From NCBI GenBank assembly GCA_963842775.1, contig CAWJHQ010000013.1:293598-357597 (forward strand): a DNA stretch of 64,000 nucleotides, written 5' to 3'. This DNA is from R-RK-3 sp963842775 (GTDB lineage Bacteria; Pseudomonadota; Alphaproteobacteria; Rhizobiales; Rhodomicrobiaceae). The translations under genes and the position numbers were made by a program. Below the pieces are notes generated by a model. That model made no database searches. It saw nothing but the letters and a program-made list of their open reading frames with translations, and was not told the origin of the DNA. Positions 1 to 9,803 of this stretch are shown here, piece by piece. The first letter of the stretch is position 1; each line of letters begins with the position of its first letter.

Positions 1-1
1 T

Positions 2-1995
2 GCGGCACTTTGGCGGAAAAATGGCGGCACGGCGGCGCTGACGAATGACGCGGCCTCGGCGGCGGTGAAGGGGCTGGGCGGCGTCGGCAAATCGGTGTTG
101 GCGCGGCAATATGCCTGGCACAACCGTGAGCGCTATCGGGGCGTCTGGTGGGTGCGCGCGGAGACAGAGCAGACCCTCGTCGACGATCTGATCGACCTCG
201 GCAGCCGCCTCATCCCCAATCTGAGGGAAAACCACGAGCCCGACCGCGCCCTGTATTTGGCGCTGGATGCCGTTGCGGGAGCGGGCGGGGCAAGCCCTGG
301 CTAATCGTTTACGACAACGTCGAGAAGCCGAGCACCATCGCCAAGCTGACGCCGCAGACTGCGGCGCATATCCTCATCACCAGCCGCTGGCCGAGCTGGA
401 AGGACCATGCTCAGGAGGTGCCGGTGGATGTATTCCCAGAAGAGACCGCCATGGACTTTCTGCTCACCGGACGTCCTTATGAGACCCGCGAAGCCGCGAG
501 CCGACTTGCCAGCGCGCTCGGTCATCTGCCGCTCGCGCTCAGCCATGCGCGGGCGTATTGCGCCGAAACCAATCTTAGCTTCAATGATTATGTACGCCGC
601 CTATCCGAACTGATCCAGAAAGCGCCTCAGAATACGGAGTACCCGGCGAGCGTATTCGCCACCTTCACCCTCGCCATCGCCAAAGCGGAAGCGCAGTGTT
701 CGGTTGCGGGAACGATTTTGCTGATGGCTGCTTTTTACGCCCCCGAGCGAATTCCGATCGAGTTACTGACACTGAACCAAATCCAAGCTCAGCATGGGTG
801 GCGACGTCTTTTCAGCTTTTTACCTCAACTGTGGATCGAAGCGACGCGAGATAAGGGCATAGCGGCGCTTGCTAAAGTCTCATTGGTCACGCTTGAGACT
901 TTGCAGGACGGTTTTCCGACTGTGACGGTGCACCGTTTGGTACAGGAGGTGACGCGGGGACAGGCGTGGACGTGGACCCAGGACGTATTTGCTAAAGCCA
1001 GTGCGAATTTGCTTTTGAATGCTCTCTCAACGGGAAAAGATATAGACCGTACGGACTGGCCGCGCATGCAGCGTCTTGTGCCGCACGCTTTATCCGTTCT
1101 CAACCGCTTCGCCGACTCGCGCGGTAACGCAGAACTGATCGCACTTCTTTGTAATCGGCTGGCTAACTACTTCCGAAGTCGCGCCGAATTCGCCAGCGCT
1201 GAGCCGCTCCTTATCCGCGCCCTCGCCAATCGCGAAGCGGCGCTCGGGCCGGACCACCCCAAGGTTGCCAAGCAACAAGGTTACCTCGGCGGGCTCTATT
1301 TCAACCAGGGACGATATGCCGAAGCTGAGCCGCTGCTCACTGGAGCCCTCGCCATCGCCGAGGCGGCGCTCGGGCCGGACCACCCCGAGGTTGCCAAATG
1401 GCTCAACGACCTTGCCGTGCTCTATGACGCTCAAGGCCGCTATGATGACGCGGAATCGCTCCTCAAGCGTGCGCTCGCCATCGTCGAGGCCGCGCACGTG
1501 CCAGACCACCCCCATGTTAGCAAGCAACAACATACGCTCGGCGCGCACTATCGCAAGAACGGTCGCCATGCCGAAGCTGAGCCGCTCCTCACCGGAGCCC
1601 TCGCCATGGCCGAGGCGACGCTGCGGCCGGACCACCTCCATATCGCCCATAGCCTCAATAGCCTTGCCGTGCTCTATAACGCACAAGGGCGCTATGATGA
1701 GGCGGAACCGCTCCTCAAGCGCGCCATCCCCATGGCGGAAGCGGCGCTCGGGTCGGAGCACCCCGATGTCGCCCTTATGCTTATCAACGTCGCCCTCCTC
1801 TATAAGAGCCAGGGTCGCTACGATGACGCGGAACTGCTCTTCAAGCGCGCGCTCGCTACGGCCGAGGCGGCGCTCGGGCCGGAGCACCCGGATACACACC
1901 GGGTGAGGCACAATTACGAGCATTTCCGGAAAGCAGTGACCGCCGCGCGCATTGGCACTCGGCGCTCTTCGCGAATAAGGCGGAAACCACGGTGA
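2..1995 (+). CDS. STAND ATPase, NB-ARC plus TPR repeats (5' end outside window, one frameshift)
   Basis: Signal-transduction ATPase of the NB-ARC/AP-ATPase class. The reading is open from base 2, so the N-terminal effector or sensor domain lies outside the window. The P-loop GLGGVGKS is encoded just after base 68 and the Walker B strand LIVYDNVE around 301-324. The last ~260 codons are 42-residue tetratricopeptide repeats of the kinesin-light-chain type, each carrying a phrase like AEPLLxRALAIxEAALGPDHP. P-loop and Walker B are in different frames: a G run at 287-290 (GGGG) has one base too many for the expected GG-K-P-W-L junction. Family knowledge: such proteins bind a ligand through the repeats, oligomerise and activate an N-terminal effector, often in stress or phage response. 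Which effector is present cannot be told here. The frameshift may be a sequence error or real inactivation. Confidence 0.85.
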
Positions 1996-2351
1996 GATGT
2001 CCTGCAATCTCGCCATCGACGGACTGATGCGGCGCGTTGCCCGGACACCGCAAGCTTTACGGCACGGCGATGCGCAGCGAAGGGCAAGCGGCCATTTGAT
2101 GTCTAACTTCCGCTTTGAGGCGCTTGCCGCCGTTGCCTGCAGAACGGCGATTGGCTGCTTCGCGGAGAAAAGCTGCCCTTCAACGGTAAGGCGAACTTTT
2201 CGCCTATGCGGTGAGAACAGACATCGGCGAATGCTGCCACTTAGTTTGGACCGGCAGCGATATTTCCAGCGTGCTGGTCATGGCCACTCAACGGCGAATT
2301 GCGAAACAGGGTACACTGGTGCTCCAGCCCGCAACGGCGCGGCTGAGAAGA
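1996..2351. other. Intergenic, possible degenerate coding remnant
   Basis: No intact gene is seen between the STAND ATPase and the superoxide dismutase block. On the + strand around 2125-2290 two short stretches in different frames read like protein (NGDWLLRGEKLPF, then FAYAVRTDIGECCHLVWTG), which suggests a decayed or mis-sequenced small gene, but I do not recognise the family. Confidence 0.3.
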
Positions 2352-2460
2352 TCCCGCAGCCGCACCCATTTGGCGCCCTTCCGGCGATACCGGTGGGCTG
2401 CCGCCTTCAGCGGACCGCCGGCGGGATAGCCCATACCGGCAGATCCCGCTCTCCTTCCTC

Positions 2461-3189
2461 TCAAATCTCCAGCGTGCCGTCCTTGGCAGCGGCGTAGCGC
2501 TTGCCGACCCAGTCCCAGTCCACGATGTTCCACCACGCCTTGAGGTAGTCGCCGCGCTTGTTCTGATACTTCAGATAGTAGGCATGTTCCCAGACGTCGT
2601 TGCCCATCAGCACGAGCTTGCCGTCCATCAGCGGCGTGTCCTGGTTGGGACGGGATTCGATGCCGAGCTTGCCGGACTTATCCACGGTCACGAATACCCA
2701 GCCGGAGCCGAAGCGCTTGGTCCCCGCATTATTGAACTCTTCCTTGAACTTGTCGAAGCCGCCCATGCTCTCAATGGCTGCCTTCACTTCGCCCTGGGGC
2801 TTGCCGCCTCCCGGACCCATGATCTCCCAGAACATCGTGTGGTTGGCGTGGCCGCCGCCGGAGTTGCGTAGCACGGTTCGGATCAATTCCGGCATCTCGC
2901 TCAACTTGGCGAGGATATCCTGTAGCGGCATCTTGGCGATGGCGGGGTAATCCGCGACCGCCTTGTTGAGGCCGTCGACATAGGCCTGGTGGTGGCGCCC
3001 GTAGTGGATCTTCATGGTGAGGGCATCGATGTGGGGCTCCAGCGCATCGTTGTCGTACTCCAGCGGCTCCAGTTTAAATGGACCTGATGAGGACCCCGAT
3101 GAGGACTGGGCCCAGGCCCGATCGAGCATGGCGACGGCCGCAAGCGCTCCCGCGCCGCCGATCACGGAACGACGTGTAATGGTCAGCAT
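2461..3189 (-). CDS. Exported Mn-type superoxide dismutase, copy 1
   Basis: Fe/Mn-family superoxide dismutase converting superoxide to hydrogen peroxide and oxygen. The 242-residue product begins with a twin-arginine signal (TRRSVIGGAGALAAVAM, cleavage after AWA), so a folded, metal-loaded enzyme is expected in the periplasm. Metal ligands are visible: His in KIHYGRHHQAYV, His in GGGHANHTMFW, and Asp and His in DVWEHAYY. The glycine-rich GGGHANH and the NQDTPL stretch are characteristic of manganese rather than iron enzymes. Start chosen at ATG 3189, preceded by GGAGAG at good spacing. This copy has a serine/glycine-rich insertion (SSSGSSSG) after the signal compared with copy 2. A monocistronic unit with its own leader. 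Confidence 0.93.
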   Translation of the reverse strand: MLTITRRSVIGGAGALAAVAMLDRAWAQSSSGSSSGPFKLEPLEYDNDALEPHIDALTMKIHYGRHHQAYVDGLNKAVADYPAIAKMPLQDILAKLSEMPELIRTVLRNSGGGHANHTMFWEIMGPGGGKPQGEVKAAIESMGGFDKFKEEFNNAGTKRFGSGWVFVTVDKSGKLGIESRPNQDTPLMDGKLVLMGNDVWEHAYYLKYQNKRGDYLKAWWNIVDWDWVGKRYAAAKDGTLEI

Positions 3190-3456
3190 GATGTTTCTCT
3201 CCGAGCAGGAAACGGCGAATACCAGGTAATTATGCCCCCTTAATATAACAGGAAGGGAGGCGATGCCTGTTCCATAGGGAACTGCCGCAAATTCGCGTGC
3301 ATGGTATGGCCGAACGGCTCAAGGGCTAGCACGGGATCAGCAAATTATCCCGCAGCCGCACCCATTCGGCGCCCTTCCGGCGATACCGGTGGGCTGCCGC
3401 CTTCAGCGGACCGCCGGCGGGATAGCCCATACCGGCAGATCCCGCTCTCCTCCCTC

Positions 3457-4173
3457 TCAAATCTTCAGTGTGCCGCCCTTGGCAGCGGCGTAGCGCTTGC
3501 CGACCAAGTCCCAGTTCACGGTGTTCCACCACGCCTTGAGGTAGTCGCCGCGCTTGTTCTGATACTTCAGATAGTAGGCATGTTCCCAAACGTCGTTGCC
3601 CATCAGCACGCGCTTCCCGTCCATCAGTGGCGTGTCCTGGTTGGGACGGGATTCGATGCCGAGCTTGCCGGACTTATCCACGGTCACGAATACCCAGCCG
3701 GAGCCGAAGCGCTTGGTCCCCGCATTATTGAACTCTTCCTTGAACTTGTCGAAGCCGCCCATGCTCTCAATGGCTGCCTTCACTTCGCCCTGGGGCGTGC
3801 CGCCTTTCGGACCCATGATCTCCCAGAACATCGTGTGGTTGGCGTGGCCGCCGCCGGAGTTGCGTAGCACGGTTCGAACCGATTCCGGCATCTCGCCCAA
3901 CTTGGCGAGGATATCCTGTAGCGGCATCTTGGCGATGTCGGGGTAATCCGCGACCGCCTTGTTGAGGCCGTCGACATAGGCCTGGTGGTGGCGGTCGTGG
4001 TGGATCTGCATGGTGAGGGCATCGATGTGGGGCTCCAGCGCTTTGTTGTCGTACTTGAGCGGCTCCAGTTTAAATGGACCTGATGAGGACTGGGCCCAGG
4101 CCCGATCGAACATGGCGACGGCGGCAAGCGCCCCCGCGCCGCCGATCACGGAACGACGTGTAATGGTCAGCAT
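3457..4173 (-). CDS. Exported Mn-type superoxide dismutase, copy 2
   Basis: Near-identical paralogue of the upstream-lying copy 1, 238 residues from ATG 4173 (an in-frame upstream ATG at 4257 exists, but the twin-arginine signal and the homology with copy 1 begin at 4173). Same ligands (His, His, Asp, His) and manganese-type GGGHANH and NQDTPL motifs. Differences from copy 1 include MFDRAWA for MLDRAWA, KALEPH for DALEPH, HHDRHH for HYGRHH near the first ligand, a missing GSSS in the linker, and NWDLVGK for DWDWVGK near the end. Both copies keep all catalytic residues, so both can be active; gene dosage or separate regulation is the likely benefit. Confidence 0.92.
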   Translation of the reverse strand: MLTITRRSVIGGAGALAAVAMFDRAWAQSSSGPFKLEPLKYDNKALEPHIDALTMQIHHDRHHQAYVDGLNKAVADYPDIAKMPLQDILAKLGEMPESVRTVLRNSGGGHANHTMFWEIMGPKGGTPQGEVKAAIESMGGFDKFKEEFNNAGTKRFGSGWVFVTVDKSGKLGIESRPNQDTPLMDGKRVLMGNDVWEHAYYLKYQNKRGDYLKAWWNTVNWDLVGKRYAAAKGGTLKI

Positions 4174-4466
4174 GATGTTTCTCCCCGAGTAGAAAACGAC
4201 GCATACCACGCAATTATGCACCCTTAATATAATACGAGGGAGGCCCTGCTGTCGCAAATCAAACGCGACGTGCGCTGACCACTTGCCGCGAGAGCCGTTG
4301 CAAAAAGGCGGAGTTCGCCTGGCCGAAGGCTTCGGCGTGGTGCATTCGACTGCACGGGGGCCTCAACCTGCTTCGCAGCTTCTGATATACTACGCCCACG
4401 GCGCGGTTCTGGAAGGGGAGGCTCTACCTCGACGCTTGCATTAAGCAAGCTGCGGGAGACTGTGCC

Positions 4467-4700
4467 ATGAATGATCCGCAAGATATGTTTAACGCCTGGC
4501 GCGCCTTCATGTACATCGCATACATACCCGTGATAATGTTACTTCTATATTATGCGATAAACCCAAAAGAACTTGAAAGCGGGAGGCATAAGTCGTCCAG
4601 ATACCGCCCATCTGAGTATTCTTACGTATTTATAAGAATTGTGTGCATTATTTTTGCGATTTTGATTGGCGCCCTTCTTGTTAAAATCTCGTCATTATAG
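4467..4700 (+). CDS. Small two-pass membrane protein, unknown
   Basis: A 77-residue protein with two hydrophobic segments, about residues 13-31 (FMYIAYIPVIMLLLYYAIN) and 53-75, separated by a basic polar loop. Base composition is much more AT-rich than the neighbouring genes, suggesting foreign origin. A GGGAG stretch lies upstream of the ATG. No family recognised. The hydrophobic pattern and clean start support a real gene, but there is no homologue evidence available here. Confidence 0.5.
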   Translation: MNDPQDMFNAWRAFMYIAYIPVIMLLLYYAINPKELESGRHKSSRYRPSEYSYVFIRIVCIIFAILIGALLVKISSL

Positions 4701-4772
4701 TCGTTCTTGCCAAACGCTCGTGATGAGATTGGCTGCCGATGGCGGGAACGCCGTTTGCAACGCGGCCCTGAC

Positions 4773-5870
4773 CTATGCCGGGGTCACGACGAAACTCTGC
4801 GATCCGGTCACCTCGACCTTCACATCGCCCAAGGGGGACTGAATTGTCAGCTTCTCGTCCCGGCCCGCGAAGGTGACGACCAGCGCGCCGTTTTCATTGG
4901 TGAAGCTGGCGTCTTTGACGTTGAAGGAAAAGTCATCCCATACCTTGCCGCGCAGCTCGAATTCCGTGCGGTCCGATATGGTGATGACGTCCTGGCCGCC
5001 TCCCACCTGGAAGATCACGTAGCCTTCGCCGCCGATGCTGATCGTGTCGTTGCCCTTCCCGCCCTCGATCATGACGGGCCGTTTCACGCCGTGAATGTAG
5101 GTGGAATCTGGGCCGCCTCCGAAATACCGGCGATTATCCGAAGTGACGGAGATCGTGTCGTCGCCATCGCCTCCGGACACGGCGACGACGTAGTCGCCCG
5201 ACACCGCTATGACATCCTCGCCCGCGCCGCCGTCGACATTCGCCACCACGCTTCCCGCAACGGAGATCGCGTCATTGCCCGATCCGCCATTGACCATGGG
5301 GATATACTCGCCCGCCACGGCGATCGCGTCGTTCCCGCCGCCTCCGTCCACGGTGCCGAACCATGGCGCCGATGCTGCGATGCTGTCGTTGCCATCGCCG
5401 CCGTCGATGTCGTGGGAGCTGTAGACGCTCGACGCAAAGCTGATGACGTCATCCCCGCCGCCGGCCTCGATATAGGCGGTCACCGGCCTCGATCCGATGT
5501 TTCCGCCTGCATATGCGATCGTATCGGCACGGTCCGAGCCGGCTACGGCGTGGACGAGACTGCCTTGGATATCCGCGATGCCGGAGATCACCGCGCCGGG
5601 ATTTTGCGCGGCCAGGATGTCGATGATTTTCGCGATGGCGTTCTTGTGCGAAAGCGGCAAGGTGCTGTCAAACCGCGCGAGAAAGCTGACGCTGGAGCCG
5701 TGCGGAGCGGCAGCAGCGTGTTTCTGTGGCGACGGCGACGATACGGCGGCGAACAATTGCGCGACGTCGCCGGATGCGGTGCTTCGCGTAAAGAAAGCGT
5801 TGATGTGCATGGGTAACCGGCCGATGATTATAGCTTCGCGGATAGCTTGGCGCATGGAGGATTGACCCAC
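4773..5870 (-). CDS. RTX-like calcium-binding repeat protein
   Basis: Contains many glycine/aspartate nonapeptide-like units (GGGGNDAI, GGDGNDSI, GGSGNDAI, GGAGEDVI, GGDGDDTI) between about residues 135 and 290, the haemolysin-type repeat that folds into a calcium-bound beta-roll. The N-terminal ~120 residues are unrelated and contain no classical signal peptide; the C-terminus, ending SFVVTPA, is hydrophobic as in type I secreted proteins. Several repeats deviate from the textbook GGxGxDxUx. Translation may begin at ATG 5870 or at the internal ATG 5810 (MHINAFF). No type I exporter genes are near. Predicted extracellular or surface protein; no enzymatic domain is recognisable. Confidence 0.75.
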   Translation of the reverse strand: MGQSSMRQAIREAIIIGRLPMHINAFFTRSTASGDVAQLFAAVSSPSPQKHAAAAPHGSSVSFLARFDSTLPLSHKNAIAKIIDILAAQNPGAVISGIADIQGSLVHAVAGSDRADTIAYAGGNIGSRPVTAYIEAGGGDDVISFASSVYSSHDIDGGDGNDSIAASAPWFGTVDGGGGNDAIAVAGEYIPMVNGGSGNDAISVAGSVVANVDGGAGEDVIAVSGDYVVAVSGGDGDDTISVTSDNRRYFGGGPDSTYIHGVKRPVMIEGGKGNDTISIGGEGYVIFQVGGGQDVITISDRTEFELRGKVWDDFSFNVKDASFTNENGALVVTFAGRDEKLTIQSPLGDVKVEVTGSQSFVVTPA

Positions 5871-7366
5871 CGTTAAGCTGAGCTGAAATCCGATCTGGCC
5901 GTTAATGTCTTGCTACGGAACGTATGAATATGGCGCAGGATGCCGCCTTTGCCCGCCCAGCCGACAACACTGAAAGAGGGGTTCTCGTTGGGAGATTTTG
6001 CTTGTCGGCGCAAACAGACGCTGAAGGAGCGCGCGGCCAAACTCGACCACCTTCGATGATGAGAGGTCCTGTTCCCTCTTGAGCGACTTGCGGAGCGACG
6101 AGTGCACGCTACAACCTCGCCGACACCTTTATCTGACAGCTGGATAGGCGTACGCGCATCGTCGACAATCAACATTCACGCGGAAGATATCGGCCGTCTT
6201 CGGAGCAATTAAGTCCCGCGGGCGCGTGCACGACACAGGTCGCGCCGCTTAATGACGAACAGCAGTGGAACAATGCGCGTTTGCAGCCGATATTCCTGAC
6301 GGACGCCAGCATTCGCAGGCTACAGCTCAAATTGCGATCCGCTGAAGTTGGGGCCTGTTACGCGAGCCAGCTTCAAGAACTTGCAACGCGTGTCTGTATT
6401 GGTCCAGTTCGCGTCAGCCCATCTGTTTCGGACGGCCAGAGTCAGATTTGGCGGTCACATGGATTTCGCGAGGTTCATCGCGATGGATAGACACAAGGGG
6501 CATGTACCTTTCTCGCGCCGACAGGTCGATGATCGGTTCGAGGGCGCAACTGGGCTAGCTGCACGGCAGGCGAATTCGGACGCATTCTGATCCGACTATT
6601 TCCGAAGATGGTTGTCACCGCTCCACCCGGCTATCCAAGTCCAGAGTATCTCGGCAAAACGAATTGAGGCTCAGGCGGATCGGGCTTCCTAAAGAGCATG
6701 AAGGCACGTCGTGCTCGAAGCTCGTATTTTGCAAATAAGTTGCTGACGATCTCAGAGATACTGATGACGGAGGCTCTCTGGCGCTTGTACTCCCCTCCGA
6801 GCACCAAGGTGTTGCGAATAAGATCAACTGTTGGAAAGCTCTGGGACGCTTACACCCAACATGACAAGGCGCTGTTGTGGGGCGTGGGGACGCTACATTG
6901 ATTGCATTCATAATTCGCCTCAATCCAAGAACGAGCGCATCTTCCAGAAGCGCAAATCCGCTAAGCTCACGAACAGGAAGTGCGGATCGTGCTATCCCAA
7001 CGGGCAGGCAATCGCTAGTTGCGGGAAAATACTGGCTTGCGATAACAGAAGTCGAAATCAATCAGTCGAAAGGTCGTGATCTCGGCCATTCTCGCGCCGA
7101 TCGTGGCACATGCGATGTGGTATGCGGACGTCGTAAGGAGTTATCGAGTACTCGCTTTGACTTGAAGGCATTCTGAATAGCTACTCTGATGAGCCGATAT
7201 TCAAGGGATGGACGAAAATAAGCGATGCATCTGTGCAGACTTCGTCTCCGTTGATCGAGCCTGTTGAGGTCGTGCGGCTCCCGGTGAACGGCGCACATCC
7301 ACGCCGTCATCAGCGCCTTCGCGTCGCGAGAAAATGCCAACCAGAAGTCCGAGACTTGGCCGCCCC
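5871..7366. other. About 1.5 kb without a convincing gene
   Basis: All open frames here are short, overlap one another and lack ribosome sites or recognisable motifs. Composition is less GC-biased than in adjacent genes. It probably holds decayed sequence between the RTX-like gene and the truncated hslO copy. Confidence 0.5.
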
Positions 7367-7955
7367 GCTACTGCACCGGCGAGGCCTTCGCGCCGAGTTC
7401 GGCGGCGTCGAAGCCGTATTCGCTGTTGCAGAATTCGCAGGTGACGAGCACGCGGCCGTCTTCCGCCATGTCTTCGATGTCCTCGGCCGTGAAGCTCATC
7501 AGCATCTGCTCCACCTTCTCGCGCGAGCATTGGCAGAAGGCCGAAATCGGCGTGGCGTTGAAGGCGCGCACCCGCTCCTCATGGAACAGCCGGTAGAGCA
7601 GGCGCTCCGGCTCCAGCGTCGGGTCGAGCAATTCGTGATCCTCGACGGTCGAGGCGAGCAATTGCGCCCGCGTCCAGGCGTCCTCGGAATCGTGGCCGTT
7701 GGTGCGCCGCGCGCCGCCGCCCTCCTCGGTCAGCTTCTGCACCATCAGGCCGCCCGCGCGCCATGACCAGGAGCCGGGATTATTGTCCTTGCCGGCCTCA
7801 TATTGGCGGGCGATGGCGATCTTGATGAAGGTCGGCAATTGCTCGGACTGGCGGAAATACAGGTCGGCCGCCTCGGAGATGTTGCCGCCTTCGAGGCACG
7901 ATGCCCTGATAGCGCCCTGTCCGGCCCTGTCGATGGTCATCGCCAGATGGCCGTC
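7367..7955 (-). pseudogene. Truncated duplicate of the hslO 3' half
   Basis: The translated product repeats the last ~180 residues of the Hsp33 chaperone encoded downstream (from EGGNISEAADLYFRQSEQ to ASPVQ), including the C-x-C and C-x-x-C zinc cysteines. The N-terminal half is absent, and the sequence near 7895-7955 has small deletions before homology ends. DNA identity with 8764-9358 is almost complete over ~530 bases, so the duplication is recent or kept alike by gene conversion. It has no start signal of its own and is not expected to give a working chaperone. Confidence 0.9.
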
Positions 7956-8124
7956 GTGCTGCTCAAATCTTACGCTGAATCACGGCACGGCCTTGGCAGC
8001 GAGGCTGCGATGGCGGCGTTGGCGACAGCTCGCGACTTGCTGACGCCGATGCGCTTCAACCAAATTTTAGGAGTTTTCCTTGACCAATTTCGCGGTGCGG
8101 CAGACACTGAGCTGAGTTTCAAAA

Positions 8125-8352
8125 ATGAGTGCCATGACATATCTCGATAGGATTAGCGTCGAACCGGGGAAGCGCAGCGGGCAAGCCTGCATTCGCGGGA
8201 TGCGGATCACTGTAAGCGACGTGCTCGATTATCTGGCTGATGGGATGAGCCACGAGGAAATCCTCGACGAATTTCCAGAACTGACCGAAGAAGACATTCA
8301 AGCTTGTCTCGCGTATGCTGCAAGAACTCAGCGCCGTGTGCAATTTGCTTGA
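8125..8352 (+). CDS. DUF433 antitoxin-like protein
   Basis: A 75-residue protein with the typical DUF433 organisation: an N-terminal DRISVEPGKRSGQACIRGMRI strand region followed by helices (VSDVLDYLADGMSHEEILDEFPELTEEDIQACLAYAA). DUF433 proteins carry a winged-helix-like DNA-binding fold and are commonly paired with PIN-like toxins. The stop codon TGA (8350-8352) overlaps the TTG start of the next gene, a coupling typical of toxin-antitoxin operons. An alternative ATG at 8134 (MTYLDRI) fits the family start equally well. Predicted to neutralise the partner and repress the operon. Confidence 0.88.
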   Translation: MSAMTYLDRISVEPGKRSGQACIRGMRITVSDVLDYLADGMSHEEILDEFPELTEEDIQACLAYAARTQRRVQFA

Positions 8353-8693
8353 AACTCCTGCTTGATCAGAACCTCTCCTACAAACTTGTATCTCGACTTG
8401 CTGATGCATACCCGGATTCGAGCCATGTACGATTGCTCGGACTAGAACGTGCGGATGATCAGAAAGTCTATGATTATGCTGCACAAAACGATTTCATGAT
8501 CGTCTCGAAGGACGACGATTTCTATCAACTCAGCTTACGCTATGGCCCACCACCGAAGATAATCTGGCTGAACATAGGTAACTGTAAGACTGAAGAAGCG
8601 CATAGCCAATTGCTGAGCTATGCTGATCAGATCGTCGCCTTCCACGCCGAGCCTGAAACTTCATATCTGGTGATCCGCAAGTTGGCGCATTGA
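8349..8693 (+). CDS. DUF5615 PIN-like toxin candidate
   Basis: A 114-residue protein beginning MKLLLDQNLSYKLV, with the family's acidic residues in LLLDQNLS, HVRLLGLERADD and VSKDDDFYQLS. These match the DUF5615 branch of PIN-like nucleases, which cleave RNA in toxin-antitoxin systems. The start is taken as TTG 8349, which overlaps the antitoxin stop by four bases and places the conserved KLLLDQ at the N-terminus; an upstream TTG at 8304 would add an implausible cysteine-rich leader. Translationally coupled to the DUF433 gene. Activity as a toxin is inferred from family and arrangement. Confidence 0.85.
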   Translation: MKLLLDQNLSYKLVSRLADAYPDSSHVRLLGLERADDQKVYDYAAQNDFMIVSKDDDFYQLSLRYGPPPKIIWLNIGNCKTEEAHSQLLSYADQIVAFHAEPETSYLVIRKLAH

Positions 8694-8763
8694 TCTGTTC
8701 CGAGACGAAGCGGCTGCCGAAATGCGCAGTTCGGTCCCGGACACTCCGGCAAGACCTAGCCCC

Positions 8764-9721
8764 CTACTGCACCGGCGAAGCCTTCGCGCCGAGTTCGGCG
8801 GCGTCGAAGCCATATTCGCTGTTGCAGAATTCGCAGGTGACGAGCACGCGGCCGTCTTCGGCCATGTCCTCGATGTCCTCGGCCGTGAAGCTCATCAGCA
8901 TCTGCTCCACCTTCTCGCGCGAGCATTGGCAGAAGGCCGAAATCGGCGTGGCGTTGAAGGCGCGCACCCGCTCCTCATGGAACAGCCGGTAGAGCAGGCG
9001 CTCCGGCTCCAGCGTCGGGTCGAGCAATTCGTGATCCTCGACGGTCGAGGCGAGCAATTGCGCCCGCGTCCAGGCGTCCTCGGAATCATGGCCGTTGGTG
9101 CGCCGCGCGCCGCCGCCCTCCTCGGTCAGCTTCTGCACCATCAGGCCGCCCGCGCGCCATGACCAGGAGCCGGGATTATTGTCCTTGCCGGCCTCATATT
9201 GGCGGGCGATGGCGATCTTGATGAAGGTCGGCAATTGCTCGGACTGGCGGAAATACAGGTCGGCCGCCTCGGAGATGTTGCCGCCTTCCAGCGGCACGAT
9301 GCCCTGATAGCGCTCCATGTCCGGGCCCTGATCGATGGTCATCGCCAGATGGCCGTCGCCGAGCAGCTTGGCGCCCTCGGCGAGGCGCGTTTCCGCGAAG
9401 CCCTCGAAGGCCGACTGGTCGAAGCTGGCATAGCCGCGAATGTTGCCCGGCGCGTAATAATGCGCGACGAGAAAGCTCACCGGCCCCTCGCTGCGGGTCT
9501 GGAGGATGAATTTGCCGTCGATCTTCAGCGCCGCGCCGAGCATCGCCGTCAGCGTCATCGCCTCGCCGAGCAGATTGGAAACCGGAGGGGGATAGTCGTG
9601 CTGGCCCAGGATCGCGCTGATCGCCGGTCCCATGCGGACGAGCCGCCCCCTGGCGCCGGAAGACTCGATCTGAAAAGGGAGTACGTAATCGTCTTCGCGT
9701 GCGGGTGAATTCGTCTGCCAT
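8764..9721 (-). CDS. hslO: Hsp33 redox-regulated chaperone (one 5' frameshift)
   Basis: Hsp33, a holdase that is switched on when its zinc is released on oxidation. The C-terminal C-x-C (FCQCSR) and C-x-x-C (TCEFCNSEY) zinc ligands are present, as are the N-terminal chaperone-domain stretches (GAALKIDGKF, GPVSFLVAHYYAPG). The uninterrupted frame begins at ATG 9633, but family-like sequence continues upstream in another frame (DYVLPFQIESSGARGRLVR) to ATG 9721 (MADEFTRTR). A single missing base near 9694-9699 explains this. The gene follows argF, an order known in Rhizobiales. If the frameshift is real, a shortened protein lacking ~30 residues could still be made from 9633. Confidence 0.9.
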
Positions 9722-9749
9722 GGGGCTCTTATCTGTCCGCTTTTGGTCT

Positions 9750-9803
9750 GAGCATGATCTTATCGCAAAACCGGTGCCCACTTTTGCGGAACATGCTCTT
9801 CAA
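9750..9803. repeat. Dispersed palindromic repeat, AAACCGG/CCACTTTT family
   Basis: GAGCATGATC and its near-complement AACATGCTCT bound a segment with AAAACCGGTGCCCACTTTTG. Related sequences occur near 20402-20476, 23812-23868, 30800-30902 and 49535-49570 in this window. It lies between hslO and argF and overlaps the argF 3' end. Confidence 0.7.

Larger units (their letters stand above)
2352..4245. repeat. Tandem duplication of the superoxide dismutase gene with flanks
   Basis: Bases 2352-3262 and 3348-4245 are two diverged copies of one unit in the same orientation, offset by 996 bases at the left end. Each holds a complete superoxide dismutase gene on the - strand, about 100 bases of 3' flank (starting TCCCGCAGCCGCACCCA) and a shared 5' leader with GCxCCCTTAATATAA about 40-60 bases before the start codon. 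The copies differ by scattered substitutions and a small in-frame length change near the mature N-terminus, so the duplication is not brand new or has been under different selection. Confidence 0.9.
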
